Shown: positions 23,701 to 37,770, counted from the stretch's first letter. The stretch is DNA of 64,000 nucleotides from Prunella strophiata (GCA_036583965.1 JAZBQD010000034.1:9695040-9759039), one strand, 5' to 3'. Notes: generated by a model from the letters alone, not told the origin. Translations and numbers: made by a program.

Positions 23701-26700
23701 TTCAAGAAAAAAAAATCCAGAGCCCCTGTCAGAGGGACAGCTGATGCTCTCCTCTCTGCTCCACAACCTGCTGCCTTGGTGGCTTTGGCATCCTGTGCCA
23801 CGGCTGCTGCTGCACTGCTCCTCGTCCTTTCAGCAGTGTTCAGGGTTGCATAACCAGGAACTGATGCAGATTTGCTGTTTTCTCCTCCTCTTGCTCCAGC
23901 TCCCAGAGAGTGAATTATTGTGTGTTCAAAAACCTCTGAGTTTCCCCAACCCAAACCCAAACCCTGTAATCTGGTGGAGGTCTCGCCGCAGTGGTTGTCA
24001 CTAGAAAATTGGTTTCTATCCACAGGGTCCATGTGGCAGAGAGGTTGCTGGGCTCTGTGTGGGAAAAATGTGGTCCTAGAGTGGGCAAAATAATATGGAG
24101 GTCTGGTGGGGGAGGAAGCAGGGCCTGGCACTGCCTGGCAGAAATGCTGCTTGCCTGAAATGCACCAGGGAGGGAAGATGGTGCTTGGGGATATCCCAGG
24201 AGGAGAAGACACTGGGGAGCAAAAAGTGCTCCTGACAGGGAGAAGTCCAGGACAGAACCATTCACCAGGCTGAGGACTTGATATCCAGGACCACCTGGAG
24301 GCTCCCAAAGTCAATGGAGAAGCTCTCACCTCCAGCCCCATCCTCTCCTGTGCTTGGGACTGGTGATGCCTCCAGCCTCTTTCCTTCACCACAAATTACC
24401 TGGCCAACCCCTTCTGTCAGCCTTTTCCCCGCTTTCTAGACAAAACAACCTTTCCCCATTCCTGGGGCTGCTCCCTTCTTCTCCAGACTTGCCTAGCCTC
24501 TTTCATCATGCCAATAAAAGAGTAAATGCATCACACGCTGGCCAGGGAGAGTGGAAACCCTTAAACATCTAAGAGGTGAGAGCGACAAGAGGTGTTTTTC
24601 CGAGGCTCCCTGATGCCCTGTTAGGTCAAATGTCTTGCTCTGAAGCAGGAGAGAGGGGACTTATTAAAAACCTTTCATTTTTCTGATTTTTAAGGTCCTG
24701 TTTCAGCAGGCCGGAGGCCGAGGCGTGAGTGGGGCTGTCGGAGGGGAAGGGCAGCGAGCTGACAGGCGTGCAAACAGATTGTGCAATATTTGCCTTGCAC
24801 AGAGCTCCCATTGTAAAGCCTGGGAGTTCTGCTTCCAATAAATCCCCTGCCATAATGCCCCATTGATGGCAAGAGAAAGGCAGTATTGAGGGCTGAAACA
24901 GCTACGGCCTCGGGAAGGGTTAAAAAAGAAAGAAAAGGGGGGGAAAAAAGTTAAAAAAAAAAAAAAAGGAAGATTTAAGGCTTAGTTTTAAACTTTGCTG
25001 TGTGGCCCTTGTGGCAGATTGCAGGCACAGAGAAATATGTGGAGCCTGTTTGCATAACCCCATTTGCAGCGAGCACTTTCAGAGCCAAAATGCAAGTGCG
25101 GCCGGAGCCGGGGGGCGGTGGGGAGAAAAAAGCAGGAAGGGCTGTGTTTATTTTCATTCTTGCCCCAGGCCACATAAAATTAATAATTAAAAAAAAAAAG
25201 AAAAAAGTAATAATTAAATATTTGGTCAGAGAACCAGCTGTGCAAATGTGAGGAGCTGTGACAGCTGCAGGGACATGGAGGGATTTGGTCCAGGCAGCTG
25301 GTCAGGGTTTGATGCCTTGCAGGTCATGTTCCTGGGTGTAAAAGCACCAAAAAGGAGCATTTGGGCTTTGGCTGGTGACTTTACCCTGGTTGCTGAGTGA
25401 TTCCTCAGCATGGGGAGCTTGGTTCCAGCTGGGAAGGGTCTGCAGGTACCTGGAAGGGCTGGGCTGGGATGTGGGTGGGTGATGCTCTGCCCACAGAGCT
25501 GCTGCCAGCCCCACATCCAGCACCCAGCTCACGTGATGGGCTTCTCCATCATCCTGAACTGGTAATGCCACTGCAGACCAGGCTGGGAGGGAGATTTGGT
25601 GTCTTTTGTCACAGCAGCTGATGTGATGGGAGGAGCAGGGCTGTCCTTGCCAGGGCAGATGCAGGACCAAAGCAGGCAGGGTCTGCTGGCTGGCTCAGCA
25701 TTCACAGCCAGGCCGGCTGCCAGGGGAAATCTCCCCATTGTGCAACATGCTGGAGCTCTCCAAGGAAGCTCCTGGCTCTTGAGACATCTTTGACTGAGGC
25801 TGGACGAGTGACTGCCTTGAATTAAGAGCGGTTGAGGAGGTGCCTGCAGGCCCTGAGTACTTTTTCCATCCCTAGACCTTGTGATGCATTAATCACTCTC
25901 AGAGCAGCTGTGCAGACAGCTTAAATCGTCCTGACCCCAAAACTCCAGACTTGTCATTTCTTCCTCCTCCTCCCTGCTAGCTGCTCCCTTCTCCTGCTTC
26001 CTCTCATGGTATCAGTGGGGCTGGTTGGAGGAGTCCCATTGCACATCATTTCCTGGGATCTAGAGTGTTTTCACTGCACCCCTTGCTGCTTTTCACCCTT
26101 TTATCATTTCTTGGAGGAGCACTCAGAAGGTGTCCATGTGCTGCTGAGACCCAGCCAGCTGTCCCTGAACCTTCTGAGCAGGGTCACTGCCAACAAATTC
26201 ACTATTTATTCACCCTTTGGGCTCTTGGAAAAGCTCCCTCAGCTGAGTTAACCCTGCTGTTTCCTCCCCAGACCTGGGGCCAGCTTGGACCCATCACTGA
26301 TTTAACTGAGCCTGCTGCCCTGGCTGGCACAGAAGGTCCCCTCCCCATGTCAGCATGTGCCCACGTCCCTGCTGCCACCTCCTTCCTCCTTTCAACCCTC
26401 TCTGAGCTTTGGCCACTGACAGCAGCTTAAACTCAGGATGACTCTCCCAGCCTGTGCCTCCTCATCCTAAGGGTGTGAGCTGGATGTGACCCACCACACG
26501 GCTGTGGAGCAGCAAATCCACACACCCAGGAGGTGCTTGGCTCTGTTCTTGCTCCTCAGAGGTGGGATCCAGCCCTGCTCCTCGTAGGTGGGCTCCAGAC
26601 TCACTCCTGTGGCCACACATCCCTTCTGCTGCCCCCTCCTGCACCTCCCTCCTGCTCATCCTCTGGCCCCAAGCAAGACATAGTTTATCAGTGATCTGTG

Positions 26701-28400
26701 TTGCCTTGAACACAGTTTCTCTGCCATGTCTCAGGCCTGACATCTTCAATTTCCTCTCTCATCTGTAACACTCACCCAAGTGGACCATTATTTATTATTT
26801 GGGAAGAGCTCTGATTACAAGCCCTGGCAATAACTCTGTCTCTTGTTTGGGGTGTGTACAGAGCCATGTGTGCAGGAGAACACAGGACCCAGGAGACAGG
26901 GATCCCCTGCCTCCATTTCCCCTCAGTCAAGTCCAGGTTTTTCCATGAGGAAAACTAAAGGTGTTGGGGAAGAAAAGGGAGGCAAGTGGTGGGAAGGAGT
27001 GAGGGAAAGGGAGAAGAGAATTGGGTGGAAGAAATGAGAGATGAACCCCTGGGGATTAATCAAACCTCACTGAAGGGCTTAGCCCAGCCCTTCTGAGCTG
27101 TCGAGTGAGCAGGGGTTCCTGCCAGCAGGGAAAAGCACAGAACACAGTGATCCATCCCTGCCTCCTGCTCCTGTCCCCTGCACCCCTCCCTGTGCTCCTG
27201 CAAGCCCCTGAGCCCTGGCTGAAACTGGCTCTGTCCTGGTCCCTGTCCTTGACCCCATCCTCTCTGCCTGTGTCTAAAGCTAGGAGTGAGAAGCCCATCC
27301 TCCCTTTGCTGCTCCTGGGAGTCCCTGGGAGTGAGGAGCCTCGTGATCCCTCCTCCTCACGCCTCCATGGTGTCCAGGGTCCTAGGGAGCAGGTTGGTGT
27401 GGGGCAGGGGGGACACTTGGGGACTGGAGGGTCAGTGGAAGGACATGGAGTGTGGGAGGAGCCCGGGGAGGGGACCCAGAGGAAGGGATCTGGGAAGGAG
27501 ATGTGTAGGAGCCATGGAGCCATCTGTCTCATCTGCTCTTCTGAGGCAGTTCTGAAGGCAGAGCCCTCCCAGACCCCCAGTGAGCTCCCCCCACAGCCCT
27601 GCAGTTGTAAAGGCAGGTGGGGGGGCTGGGGGCTGTTGGGGGGCCCAGTGTGCTGGGACCCCTCGGGTCCCCATCATTTTGGGACTGCAAACAGCCACAG
27701 GACTCAGCTCCCAGCTCTGACAGGGGTGGGTGAATGTGAGAGGGTTTGTGCTAAAAATCCCCCTTCCTGGGCCATGTCCTTGGCTGGGAAAGTGGGGGGC
27801 ACAAGATGGATACCAGGCACGAGGGCTTCCTGATGCCTGATGAGTGCTGGCCCTGCAGAAGGAATTGCACAGAGCCATTGCTCATCTCTGCCAACCCTCC
27901 TGCTGAAGCATCAGGGCACTGGCCCCTTGTCCCAGCACCCCAATCTCAGATCAGTACCCCTGCACTGGCAGAAGTCTCTGGCTCCCACCAAACCTTGCCC
28001 CTCTCTGGCTGTGACAATGGCCCTTCGCTGCCTCAGTTTCCCTGCTTGGAAAATGGGTGCAGCAGCACCCACCACTCCCTAGTGCTCTGCAAGTCCCCGG
28101 GTGGTTTTATTAACACTGGGGGTGCTCAAACAAGTTTTTGCAGCTTCTCCTTGCTCAGGATTTATTTGGATGATGGTCCTGTCAGTGTGGGCAGCTGGCC
28201 CCAGCAATCCCTCCCAGAGATCCAGCCCTTCTCTCTGCCCTCCCGGGCTGGACGCTGCGGGGGCTTCAGCTGAGCATCCCACCAAGGCTCCTGATCCGTG
28301 TGTCACACGCCTCGGTGCAAGCAGGGAGGGAAGCATCGGTGGCTCAGGGAATGCCCCGCTTAGGACCCTGCATGCCCTGCTTATAGCTGGAGCTGCTGAG
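20730..28400. other. Intergenic region, right half
   Basis: No exon could be supported. There are AT-rich and poly(A)/poly(T) stretches (22713-22731, 24940-24967 and 25175-25220). GC rises toward the ARSI promoter after about 27000. Short open frames on both strands have neither domain signatures nor convincing splice borders. Confidence 0.55.
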
Positions 28401-29037
28401 CTGGGAGGGGCCGAGCAGCTCCCCATAAACCTGGCGGCTTAGCCCAACTCCTGACAGATGTTGGGACTCTGCCTTGGAGCGGAGGCTGCGAAAAGGAGAG
28501 GGCGGCTCCTGCCCGGAGAGTGAGGAGGAGAGCTCGGCACCCCTGGGCTTGAACTTTAGCACCCTCTTCCGCAGGAGTTTAACGACGAGCGAGCCGTCCG
28601 GACAGCCGGGCAGGCGCAGGGCTGGAGCGGACGAGAAGCCAGAGCAACTTTGTCTGACGAGGATTTCGTGGAGCTCTTCATAAAGAAATAACACCGGGGA
28701 GAAAACCCCAGGAAGGCAGGAAGAGTTTCCAACGCTCGGGACGCTGGTGAGCGGCTCCGTGCGAGGAGCCCGTCCTGCCGTGCAGATGTGTGTGATTGGA
28801 GCAGCGCGGGGCTTATTTTCCTTTGACTGAAGGAACCCAGCCCCGGCGGATTAAGCTCTTTGTGTGCACGCGAGTGTGCCTTGATGGAAGCTGCTCCCGC
28901 AAATCCAGCTGCGGGTGTTGTGGGGAGCATCCTCTAGGTCAGGGAGCCCTCCTGGAGGAGGGGAGTCCTCCTGTTTTCGTGGCTCTGAGGCGATGCTGGG
29001 ACAGTAACACCCTTGGCAGGCAGCGCAGTGCTTCGGG
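28400..29037 (+). promoter_or_regulatory. ARSI promoter and 5' leader region (inferred)
   Basis: GC-rich DNA leads into the ARSI start codon, with a weak TATA-like CCCCATAAAC at 28421-28430. In-frame stops lie between this point and the ATG (for example TAA within 29004-29008), so the CDS does not extend upstream. The transcription start is not determined from the sequence. Confidence 0.35.
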
Positions 29038-29357
29038 ATGGCCGTCTATGCCCTCACGGGTTTCTCACTCGTCAGCCTGCTCAGCTTTGGCTATTTGTCC
29101 TGGGACTGGATGAAGCCCAGCTTGGTGGCTGATGTGGCCACAGACCCCATGGAGAAATCACTGCCTCCCACCTTCACCAGGCCACCCCACATCATCTTCA
29201 TTCTGACCGATGACCAGGGCTACCACGACATCGGCTACCACGGCTCGGATATCCAGACACCGACGCTGGACAGGCTGGCAGCAGAGGGTGTGAAGCTGGA
29301 GAACTACTACATCCAGCCCATCTGCACCCCGTCCCGGAGCCAGCTGATAACTGGCAG
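29038..29357 (+). CDS. ARSI: ARSI exon 1
   Basis: It starts at ATG 29038 ([20 protein letters not shown], aligning with the mammalian N-terminus) and ends at ACTGGCAG|GTAAGC. It encodes residues 1-106 plus two bases of Arg107, including the metal-binding Asp pair and the CTPSR formylglycine motif. Confidence 0.95.
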
Positions 29358-31799
29358 GTAAGCCAGTGCCTGCTCACAACCTACTCATGTCCCCCTTTGG
29401 TCCCTTCTCTGAGGGGCTTAACCACAACTTGCTGCTTGAGCGATGCCCTGGCCTATTGGCAGAGGATGGAGATCCCTCCAGCAGATTTGGATTTCTCTAG
29501 AAAGCTTCCAGGGTGAATAGTTGATTTCCATACAGGATAAATAGTGGCACATGGCAAGAGCAAAAATGTGGGTGCTGGTGGGTAATGGATGTCACTTTGG
29601 GAGAGGGTGGTCTTTAGTCAGGTGCTGGGCAAAGAGCTGTGTCTCCAAGTAGTCCCTGACACACTGGCCCTTGTGAGGCCCTTGGTCTGTGCTTCCCCTG
29701 CATGCGTGTTTAGTGCTGCACTGGCCAGCACAGGCTGGATCTTGCTCCATTGCCCTCTCCCATGGCAGCACAGTCAGATGTCCCCTTATCCTGGGCCATT
29801 CTGCCTTCTGGGATAGGTGGGGCTTTCTCTGGAGCAGTGCTGGTCAGCACTCACTGTAGGAGGCAGAGGCCATCAGACCACCTCCTGCTGAGGACTGGGC
29901 CCCAGGAAAGTGCCCAAGGATGTAGTCACCTACTGCCTGGAGTGGTGGAGCCCACCATGGTCCAAGAAAAGGCCTCCCTTCTCTCCTGATGGCTCTTGTG
30001 GGCTCCCAGACATCTTTGTGGTGTGCAAAGCAGGGGAGGAAAGAGATAGTGGGGACATTCAGGTGGGGCATTATGAACCCCCTTGCTTGTGCTGCCCAGC
30101 CCTGACACAGCCCAGCCACCTCTCCAGGCTGGCAGCAGTGGATACAAATGCTGGTGGCATTTTTGTGAGATGTCTGCTGAGCCTCTCTCTGTGTTCTTTG
30201 CATCTCCTTTTGGTACTTACGGATGGATGAAGAGCTCCCTGTCCCTGGCTGGAGCTTGCTTCACTGGGTTGGGTAGGGTGACATGGAAATCTGCATTTGT
30301 TTTGTGTCTCTAACACATAAAGTGCCATCACATCCTCACCCAGGGCTGCTCCTCATCACCATTGCTTTCCTCTGGCTCTTCTTCCTGGCAGGTACCAGAT
30401 CCACACAGGATTGCAGCACTCCATCATCCGCCCCCGGCAGCCCAACTGCCTGCCCCTCGACCAGGTCACCCTGCCACAGAAGCTGCAGGAAGCCGGCTAC
30501 TCCACACACATGGTGGGCAAGTGGCACCTTGGCTTCTACAAGAAGGAGTGCCTGCCCACTCGCCGGGGCTTTGACACCTTCCTGGGCTCCCTGACAGGCA
30601 ACGTGGATTACTACACCTACGACAACTGCGACGGGCCGGACGTCTGCGGCTACGACCTGCACGAGGGGGAGGACGTGGCTTGGGACCAGAGCGGGAAGTA
30701 TTCCACCTTCCTCTACGCCCAACGCGTCAGCAAGATCCTGGCATCCCACAGCCCCAAGGAGCCCATCTTCATCTACGTGGCCTTCCAAGCAGTGCACACG
30801 CCCCTGCAGTCCCCCAAGGAGTACATCTACCGCTACCGCTCCATGGGCAACGTCGCCCGCCGCAAGTACGCGGCCATGGTGACCTGCATGGACGAGGCGG
30901 TGAAGAACATCACCTGGGCCCTCAAGAAGTATGGCTATTATGACAACAGTGTGATCGTGTTCTCCACGGACAACGGGGGGCAGACCTTCTCTGGGGGAAG
31001 CAACTGGCCACTACGGGGTCGCAAAGGGACGTACTGGGAAGGGGGAGTGCGTGGCATTGGTTTTGTCCACAGTCCTCTGATCAAGCGCAAGCGCCGGACA
31101 AGCTGGGCGCTAGTTCACATTACAGACTGGTACCCTACTCTGGTCAGCCTGGCCAGGGGCAACCTGAGCAATGTCCAAGGCTTGGATGGCTATGATGTCT
31201 GGCCTGCTATCAGTGAGGGTAAGGAGTCGCCACGCACCGAAATCCTGCACAACATTGACCCCTTGTACAACCATGCCAAGTACGGCTCCTTGGAGGACGG
31301 CTTCGGCATCTGGAACACGGCTGTGCAAGCTTCCATCCGGGTTGGGGAGTGGAAGCTCCTCACTGGCGACCCGGGGTACAGTGACTGGATACCCCCACAG
31401 ACCCTGACCAACTTCCCAGGGAGCTGGTGGAACCTGGAGCGTCTCACTGATGGCCTGAGGAAGTCCGTGTGGCTCTTCAACATCACTGCCGACCCCTACG
31501 AGCGCTACGACCTCTCAGAGCAGCGCCCAGACGTGGTCAGGACCCTCCTGGCGAGGCTGGTGCACTACAACCGGACGGCCATCCCGGTGCGGTACCCTGC
31601 GGAGAACCCCCGGGCTCACCCCGACTTCAACGGCGGTGCCTGGGGACCTTGGGCCAGTGAGGATGATGGGGAGGAGTGGGAAGGTGGTGGGGAGTCCCTG
31701 AAAAGCAGGAACAAGAAGAAGAAGAAGAAGTGCAAGATCTGCAAGCTGCGCTCCTTCTTCCGCAAGCTGAACACCAGGCTCATGTCCAACCGCATCTGA
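29038..31799 (+). CDS. ARSI: ARSI, arylsulfatase I (complete, two exons)
   Basis: This is a type I sulfatase that hydrolyses sulfate esters after conversion of a cysteine to formylglycine; the natural substrate is unsettled. Exons are 29038-29357 and 30392-31799, joined as AG|GT...CAG|G within Arg107. The product is 575 aa (human about 569). Visible features are a hydrophobic N-terminal signal or anchor (about residues 5-22) and the metal-binding Asp pair in [10 protein letters not shown] (58-59). The formylglycine motif CTPSR has Cys96. Active-site residues follow: GKWHLG (Lys150, His152), VHTPL (His242), DNGG (Asp300, Asn301) and RKGTYWEGG (Lys318). N-glycosylation sequons include NIT at 279 and NIT and NRT near the C-terminal third. 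The basic Cys-containing tail ([19 protein letters not shown]) is typical of ARSI/ARSJ. Location between TCOF1 and CAMK2A favours ARSI over ARSJ. All catalytic residues are intact. Confidence 0.97.
30392..31799 (+). CDS. ARSI: ARSI exon 2
   Basis: The acceptor is TTCCTGGCAG|GTACCAG; the stop TGA is at 31797-31799. It encodes residues 107-575 in one open frame. The single-intron structure matches that of ARSI in mammals. Confidence 0.96.
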
Positions 31800-33930
31800 C
31801 AGGACACTCGCCCAGCTTCCCCCCATCCTGGCCAGGGTGGAGCTCTGGACTGCAGTGCCATGGGATGGGAGTGAGGGAGAAGGACAGGCAGGGAGGTGGC
31901 CAGTGCTCTCTTGCTCTCCCTTGCTCCAGGGTTCACTCCAAAACACTTCTCCTTTCTGGCTGGAGTGGGGCCACAGGGAGTTGCTCCCAGTGGGTGAGGA
32001 AGGGCGATGTGGTCTCTGCTGTGGTGCTTGGTGGTGGTGAATGGCTGTGCTGAGCTGGGCTGGCCCTGCACAGCTGCTTCCAAAGAGGAGGCCCTTTCCT
32101 CAAGGATTCTGCAGCCAATCATAAGCTTTAAGTGTGGGCCATCACAAGGGCAGGAGGAGGCATGGGGGGCTCTGCCTTCATGTTAACCCTTGCCATTTCC
32201 TTCTATTTGTTCCTGGCTCACAGCCTGCTGCCAAGCAGCTGCAACCTTTGCTCTTGCTCTGGGAACTTGAGAGCCTCCCTCAAACCCAAGACCACATTGC
32301 TTCTTTGTGGAGGGATGGATTCCTTACCATGGATGCCAGACCTGAGATCAATGTGGCTGGACTAAGTCATGCTGCTACAGTGACCTCATGTGGGGCTATG
32401 GCTTCCCCTCTGCACTGGCTTGGGGGGCTGGGAGCAGCCCTGATGAGGAGCTGTGGCCCATGGAGGCATGGTTGGATGCTCCCAGAGAACAGGTGGTTCT
32501 CTTTGGCCCCACATTTGGGAGGCAGGCTTGCCCCAGGCTCTGGTCAGGGATGACTTTACATGGGTCAGCCACCCAGCAGAGCCTTTCACCCAAAATTTGC
32601 CTGGACAACCCCTTCATGTGCAAGCCTCTAGGCATCCTGTTCCTCCCTATGAATCCTACACATCCAGCCAGCCAACCACCCCTGTCTGCCCCTTCCCAGT
32701 GCTGGAGCTGTCCCTGTCCTCACGTCCCATTGCTGAACGTGGGGCAGAGAGAAGATCTCAAGAAGGTCCCTGCAGAAGCTGATCTGATGTTTTGTAGCGG
32801 CAGGACTTTTGAAGCCACGGTGCAGGACGAGGATGATGGGGACGTCTCCCGCCTGCCAGCACCGCGCCACATCCCCTCTCCACAGATGGGCACTGCTCTT
32901 CCAGCAGCGCAGGCGTGGGGAGGAAAACACCTCCCCATCATCCGCTGCTGTGGGGAGCCAGCCCATCCCATCGCCTGGGGCCAGGGAAGCCAGCAAAGCT
33001 CCGGCCCCCGCCCTTCGGCAGGGTGAGAGCGCGCATACGTGCGCTCGCAGGAGAGGATGGAAGGGGGTAAATAGCTTTAAAATCGTTTTGGATGCATGGT
33101 GCATTTCCATTTACACAATGTGTTTTACATTTCTCCCCACAGGTTTCTCTTGGTGCAGCGTGTGTAGGCGAAGGCCCTGCTGTGAATTTTGAAAATAGTT
33201 ATTTTTGTCTCTGGAAAATGAGGCCCGTTAGGACTTGTCAGCTCTTGGATGAGCAGTGTGGGCTTTCTATTTTTTTTCTTTTCCCCCCTCTCTTTCTCCC
33301 TTGCAAAATAACATTCATTTAAAATCTGTCATTGAAAGATGTGACAATTGGCAGCGTGCACACTGAATACCTTTCAGTGCTCTTTCAAGCCCTGTGTGTG
33401 AGAGAGGGATGAGGATGGGAAGAAAATGACATGTTTGTATTTTTTTTTTCCTTACTCTTAGCTGGATTATTTGGGGGTATTGGGATTTTCTAGAGAAACA
33501 AAGGAAAAAAAAACCAGCTGACAGCAAGGCAGAGGAGAGGATGCCTCTTCTTGTAGAGCTGGGAAGGAGTTTGAGAAGCTGGAGTGTGGCAGTGTGTGCG
33601 CCAGTCCCCGCTGCTCCGCGCACGCCCGTCGCTGTGCCACCCCACCCCGCTGGCTCCTGCATCCCTGCAGGCACATCCCAAGCACGGGGTCCAGAGGGGA
33701 CTCAGCTCCTCCATCAGCCCCATCTCCATCCCTTAGCATGTTGCTCCAAGAGGACTGCTCCCCATGGCATCACCTGGGTGGAGGTGAGCCCCACGAGGAT
33801 GCTCCACATCCTCAAACTACCTCAGAGCAGCCTGGTCCCTGGGGATGTGCACCATCAGCGGGACTGCGGCACCGGCTGCCGTTTGGCAAAGCCAGGCAGT
33901 TGCTGAAAATAAAGCAACACTTTGCTGAAG
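31800..33930 (+). other. Probable ARSI 3' UTR and downstream sequence
   Basis: There is no further coding sequence. An AATAAA hexamer at 33908-33913 is the first good polyadenylation signal I see after the stop codon. T-rich stretches at about 33268-33300 and 33438-33450 precede it. The real 3' end could be earlier through a variant signal. Confidence 0.4.
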
Positions 33931-36900
33931 AAGAGGAGGCTGCTGCAGGCAGAGCCAAAGCCAAGGGAGAGCAGGGGGTGATACTGCAGGGGCTTGGGAA
34001 CAAATATTAGCTAAGGGAGAATTGGTGCTGAAGGGAATTGGGAGAACAGGGCTGGACATGAGGTGGTGACAAGGCTCGGGAAACAGCTTTCATTTCCATA
34101 TTTATATAAATGCATCCAAGTTTAGTCCTTCTTTTATTTTATTTTTCTTCAAAAATGGAAATTTCCATGAAAACATGCTTGATCTTTCTCCCTTCCCTTT
34201 TACTAACATCCCCATGAAAATGTTCGTCTGGTCTCACTTCCTCTTTTCAGGTTTGGATCTGCTGGGCTGATGCTGGGTTTGCAGTCAGCCTGGCCACAGT
34301 GGTGGATCTGCTGTACATCTGTATTTTAATTAAAAAAGAGTTGGAGTCTGAATCTTTGCAAGAAGAAAGTGCTGAAGGAAAATCTTAGTCCCTGAAAACA
34401 AAGAGAAGTAGGCAGGAGCATCTCCTGGGTGCTTGCAGAGAGCAAAACCTCCAGCCTGAGGACAGCAGTTGTCCTTCACCCCTGATTCCAGCTGTGCTGT
34501 GTCTGAACATTGGGCTGGGAAAGGAGATGCAGCTGCTGCCACGTGTTCTCCTCATCAGAGCAATGTTCATTAATGGTCTGTGCTGGGGAAAACGCAGCTA
34601 TGTGCCAAAATCCCATGTTTTCAGAGAGCTGAACTGCCCTGGGACTGTGTGTGTGCTCTGGCTGCCAAGGGGTTAATGCAGCTGGAGAGATGCTCAGGCG
34701 ATGGAGTTCCCCGCACCCGGGAGATGTGTTTTCACAGACAGGCTGAGGCTCCCCTCCTTCCCAGCCTCCCCTCAAAGCGCCTGGCAAGCCCCAGGCAGCT
34801 CCAGGGCCCAGCAGGAGCCGGGTGTAGGATGGCAGGGGATCACCCGGGGCCCAGGGGGACGGAGGGGTGCCGGTGGCTGCCTCTCTGCCGGCAGGGACCG
34901 GCTGTCCCCACCCTGGCTGCTCCAGCCTGCTGGCTGGAGCGAGTGGGAAGGGGATGGGCTGGGAATGGATGGAGTTGGGATGGGATGGAGATGGGGAGGA
35001 GGATAAGAGGAGGGTGGGGCTGGGCTGGGCTGGGAAGAGGAGGGGAGTGGGATAGGACGGGGATGGAGTAGGGACGGGATGCATCGGGCAGGACTGGGGG
35101 AACGTCAGAGCCTCTCCAGCCCCACAGGCAACTCCCACCCGAGAGAGGGAAGAAGCCCAGTATCAGGACAGGGGATGGGCATCCCAGCAAACTGCCCCAG
35201 TGGCAGAGTGGCAGAGCACCCTGAGCACCTCAGAAGTTGTTCTGCATCAGGGACACTTGTGTTCTTTCTCATGCCAGTGATCTGAGGACTGTGGTTTTGC
35301 AGGGTCCCCCCACTCAGATGCAGTGCACAGGGAGCCACATGGCACCTACTGAATGTCCCCAAGTATCATGGACATGTCCCCGGGAGGGTCTTTGCCTATG
35401 AACCCTGATATAGGGGAGGGGGTGGCACTGAGGACGCCCTGTCTCAGCCAGAAGCAGCTTCCTGTGGTTGCAGGAGCAAGTGCTGGGCCCGTAGGGACAG
35501 GGCAGGTTTGCAAACACAGCCCTAAATGTAAATCAGCTCTCCTCACCACGGTATTTATAATCTTATCTAAAAATAACCCTAAATTCAGCTTCCCAGAGGA
35601 CAGCAACTGAGCATCCCCCAGACCCCAGCTTGCATGTGAAACTGTCCCAGTAATTTTGGGATCTCTGCAATATGCAATTGGCAGCCTGGCTGGTGTGGTG
35701 TGCGAGGCACTGCTGCAAGCCCCATCCCCTGGGAGCAGGGGCACCTGCTGCAGCCCCCCAGGACACTGTGGGTCCTTCCTGATCCTTCCAGTGTGTTTGG
35801 GGTTCAGCATCCAGCCCTCCGGCAGCCCCGTGCTGGGATGCAGAAACCAAAGCTCTGCAGGCAGAGCCGGAGCAGGGTGTGGAGAGCAGGATGCATTTTT
35901 GGAGAGGCCAGCCCAGTGATGGAGAGGAGCGCTGGGGATGAAGGTCTCCATCAGGTGGCCAGACCCGAGCATGGCAGCGGGAGAGCAGCATGGCTCCCAA
36001 AGCCCTGCAGGAGCAAATCTTGGGATGGCTGGGAACAGGCACATCCTGAGAATATCCTGAGGCCTCTGGGAGAGAACTGGGACTGCTCCCCTCTTCAGGG
36101 GAGCCCCCAGCCCAGAGGTGGAAGGTTCCACCCAGAGCTCCTGCTCCCCTCGGATTGTCCTCAGGCACACAGGACTGGGGCCACGCAGCAGCTCCTGCTT
36201 GGGAAAACATTATCAGCAAAGCAGAGCATGTTCAGCATGCACAAGTCTGACACCCCCTTACCCTCAGAAGCAAAAATGTCGAGGAAAAGGAAAAAAAAAC
36301 AACAACTGAATAGAGAGAAGAGCAGAGAGGGAGAAACTTTTCCTGGAGAGCCGTGTCTCTGCCAGGCAGGAGAGCCCTGGGGAGGGAGGCAGGGTCCTCG
36401 TGGGGGACTGTGCCATCATCATCACCATCACCTGGATGAGGGCTTTGGGGTGTCAGGGCTGCAGCAGGGGCCCGGGGGGGAGGAAGGGACAGATCCCTCC
36501 CCCTGGCTCCGGGAGCACGCAGAGTCACGCGTGTGGGGCTGAGCACGTGTGGCAGCGAGGGGGTGGGCACGGGGAGGGGGCAGGTCACATTGCGGAGCTC
36601 ACGGGGACACGAACGCAGCGCGGGCGGGAGCGACGTGGGAGTGAGGCAGGGGCACAGAGCTGCCCACGGGCATCCACGGGGTCTTGGGAGTGGGGGGCTC
36701 TTGCCTCTAGGGTTCCAAGGGGCTGCTGGGGGCTGGCAGCAAAACGCTGAGGGAGGAGAGCACTCCCACAAACATCCGGATGCACCGGCCCCCCGGCAGT
36801 CCCCCCGCCTCCTGGCACAGCCCTGGGGTGGGCAGTGAACCCCCTTTCCTGTGGGAGCAGCACGGGGAGGAGTTGTGCAGATGCCTGGAGGCATTTTGGG

Positions 36901-37770
36901 GACCGTGGTGTCCCCGGGGCACAGATGGCACATGTGCATTGCCTGCAGCCCAAGTGAGAGTGCCTGGTGTGCTCTGCCCGTGCCAGGGCATGGCCAGGGT
37001 GACTCTGGAGGTCATCAAACCTTGGGGACTTTGGCTCCCTCCCTGTGCCCTTCCATGGCTGGGGATCAGTCCCTGCCCTGCCAGCAGGGTCCCCTGGATG
37101 AGACCAGGCAGGAGCAGGAGGCTGGATGCAGGGATGCAAGGTGGGGATGAAGGTGGGTAATGGTGCAATTAATGGAAAAGCCATTAGACCTTTCTCCTCC
37201 TCCCCCTCCTCTTCCTCACTCCGCCACTTGCTGTCCTCCTCCACTTCCACCTCCTTTCTTCTCTCCCTCTCTGCTCCTCCTCTCTCCCCTCTCAAAGATT
37301 TCTCCCTATTTTTGTCTGGTTAGAACCTTTTCTTTTCCTTTTAACCCTTCCTTGGCAGCCTGAAAGGGAACTCAATCCATCTCAGCTGCCAAAGGCAATG
37401 CCCGCCCAGCTGGCACAGGGAGTCCCTTCTCCTGTTGTGAGGAGGGCCCTGCTGCTGCAAAATCATCCAGAAACGGGACAAAAGCTTAGTAGAAAGCTCT
37501 TCTGGGGGAAGTCAGCAGGTGGAAAGTGCAAGGGGTGGTGTAGACAGAGGGAGTGCTGCTGGATCCCCTGTCAGGGCTGATGGGGACTCAGAGGGAAACC
37601 CCTTCCCTGAGGTTTTGGACCTCACAGCTCCACTTTTATTGCACTTTTTGTGCATTCTCATGTTCAGCACCGCAGAGAGGCGACTCAGCAACAAAAGTGC
37701 AAGGACTGGGGGGGCAGACCTTCCTTCTATTCCCACTTTGAAACTGCCCCCCTTTCTACCCTGGCTTGGG
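33930..37770. other. Intergenic region between ARSI and CAMK2A
   Basis: This is GC-rich unique sequence with purine-rich tracts (GGGATGGGATGG-type at about 34945-35085) and a pyrimidine-rich tract at 37191-37300. Open frames overlap on both strands and none carries a recognisable domain. Confidence 0.55.

Noticed and set aside
23938..23965. CCCAACCCAAACCCAAACCC as interstitial telomeric repeat
   Set aside because: The unit is not TTAGGG/CCCTAA; it is a short C/A-rich simple stretch.
30336..30797. Minus-strand open frame of 153 codons opposite ARSI exon 2
   Set aside because: It is the antisense shadow of a GC-rich conserved coding exon.
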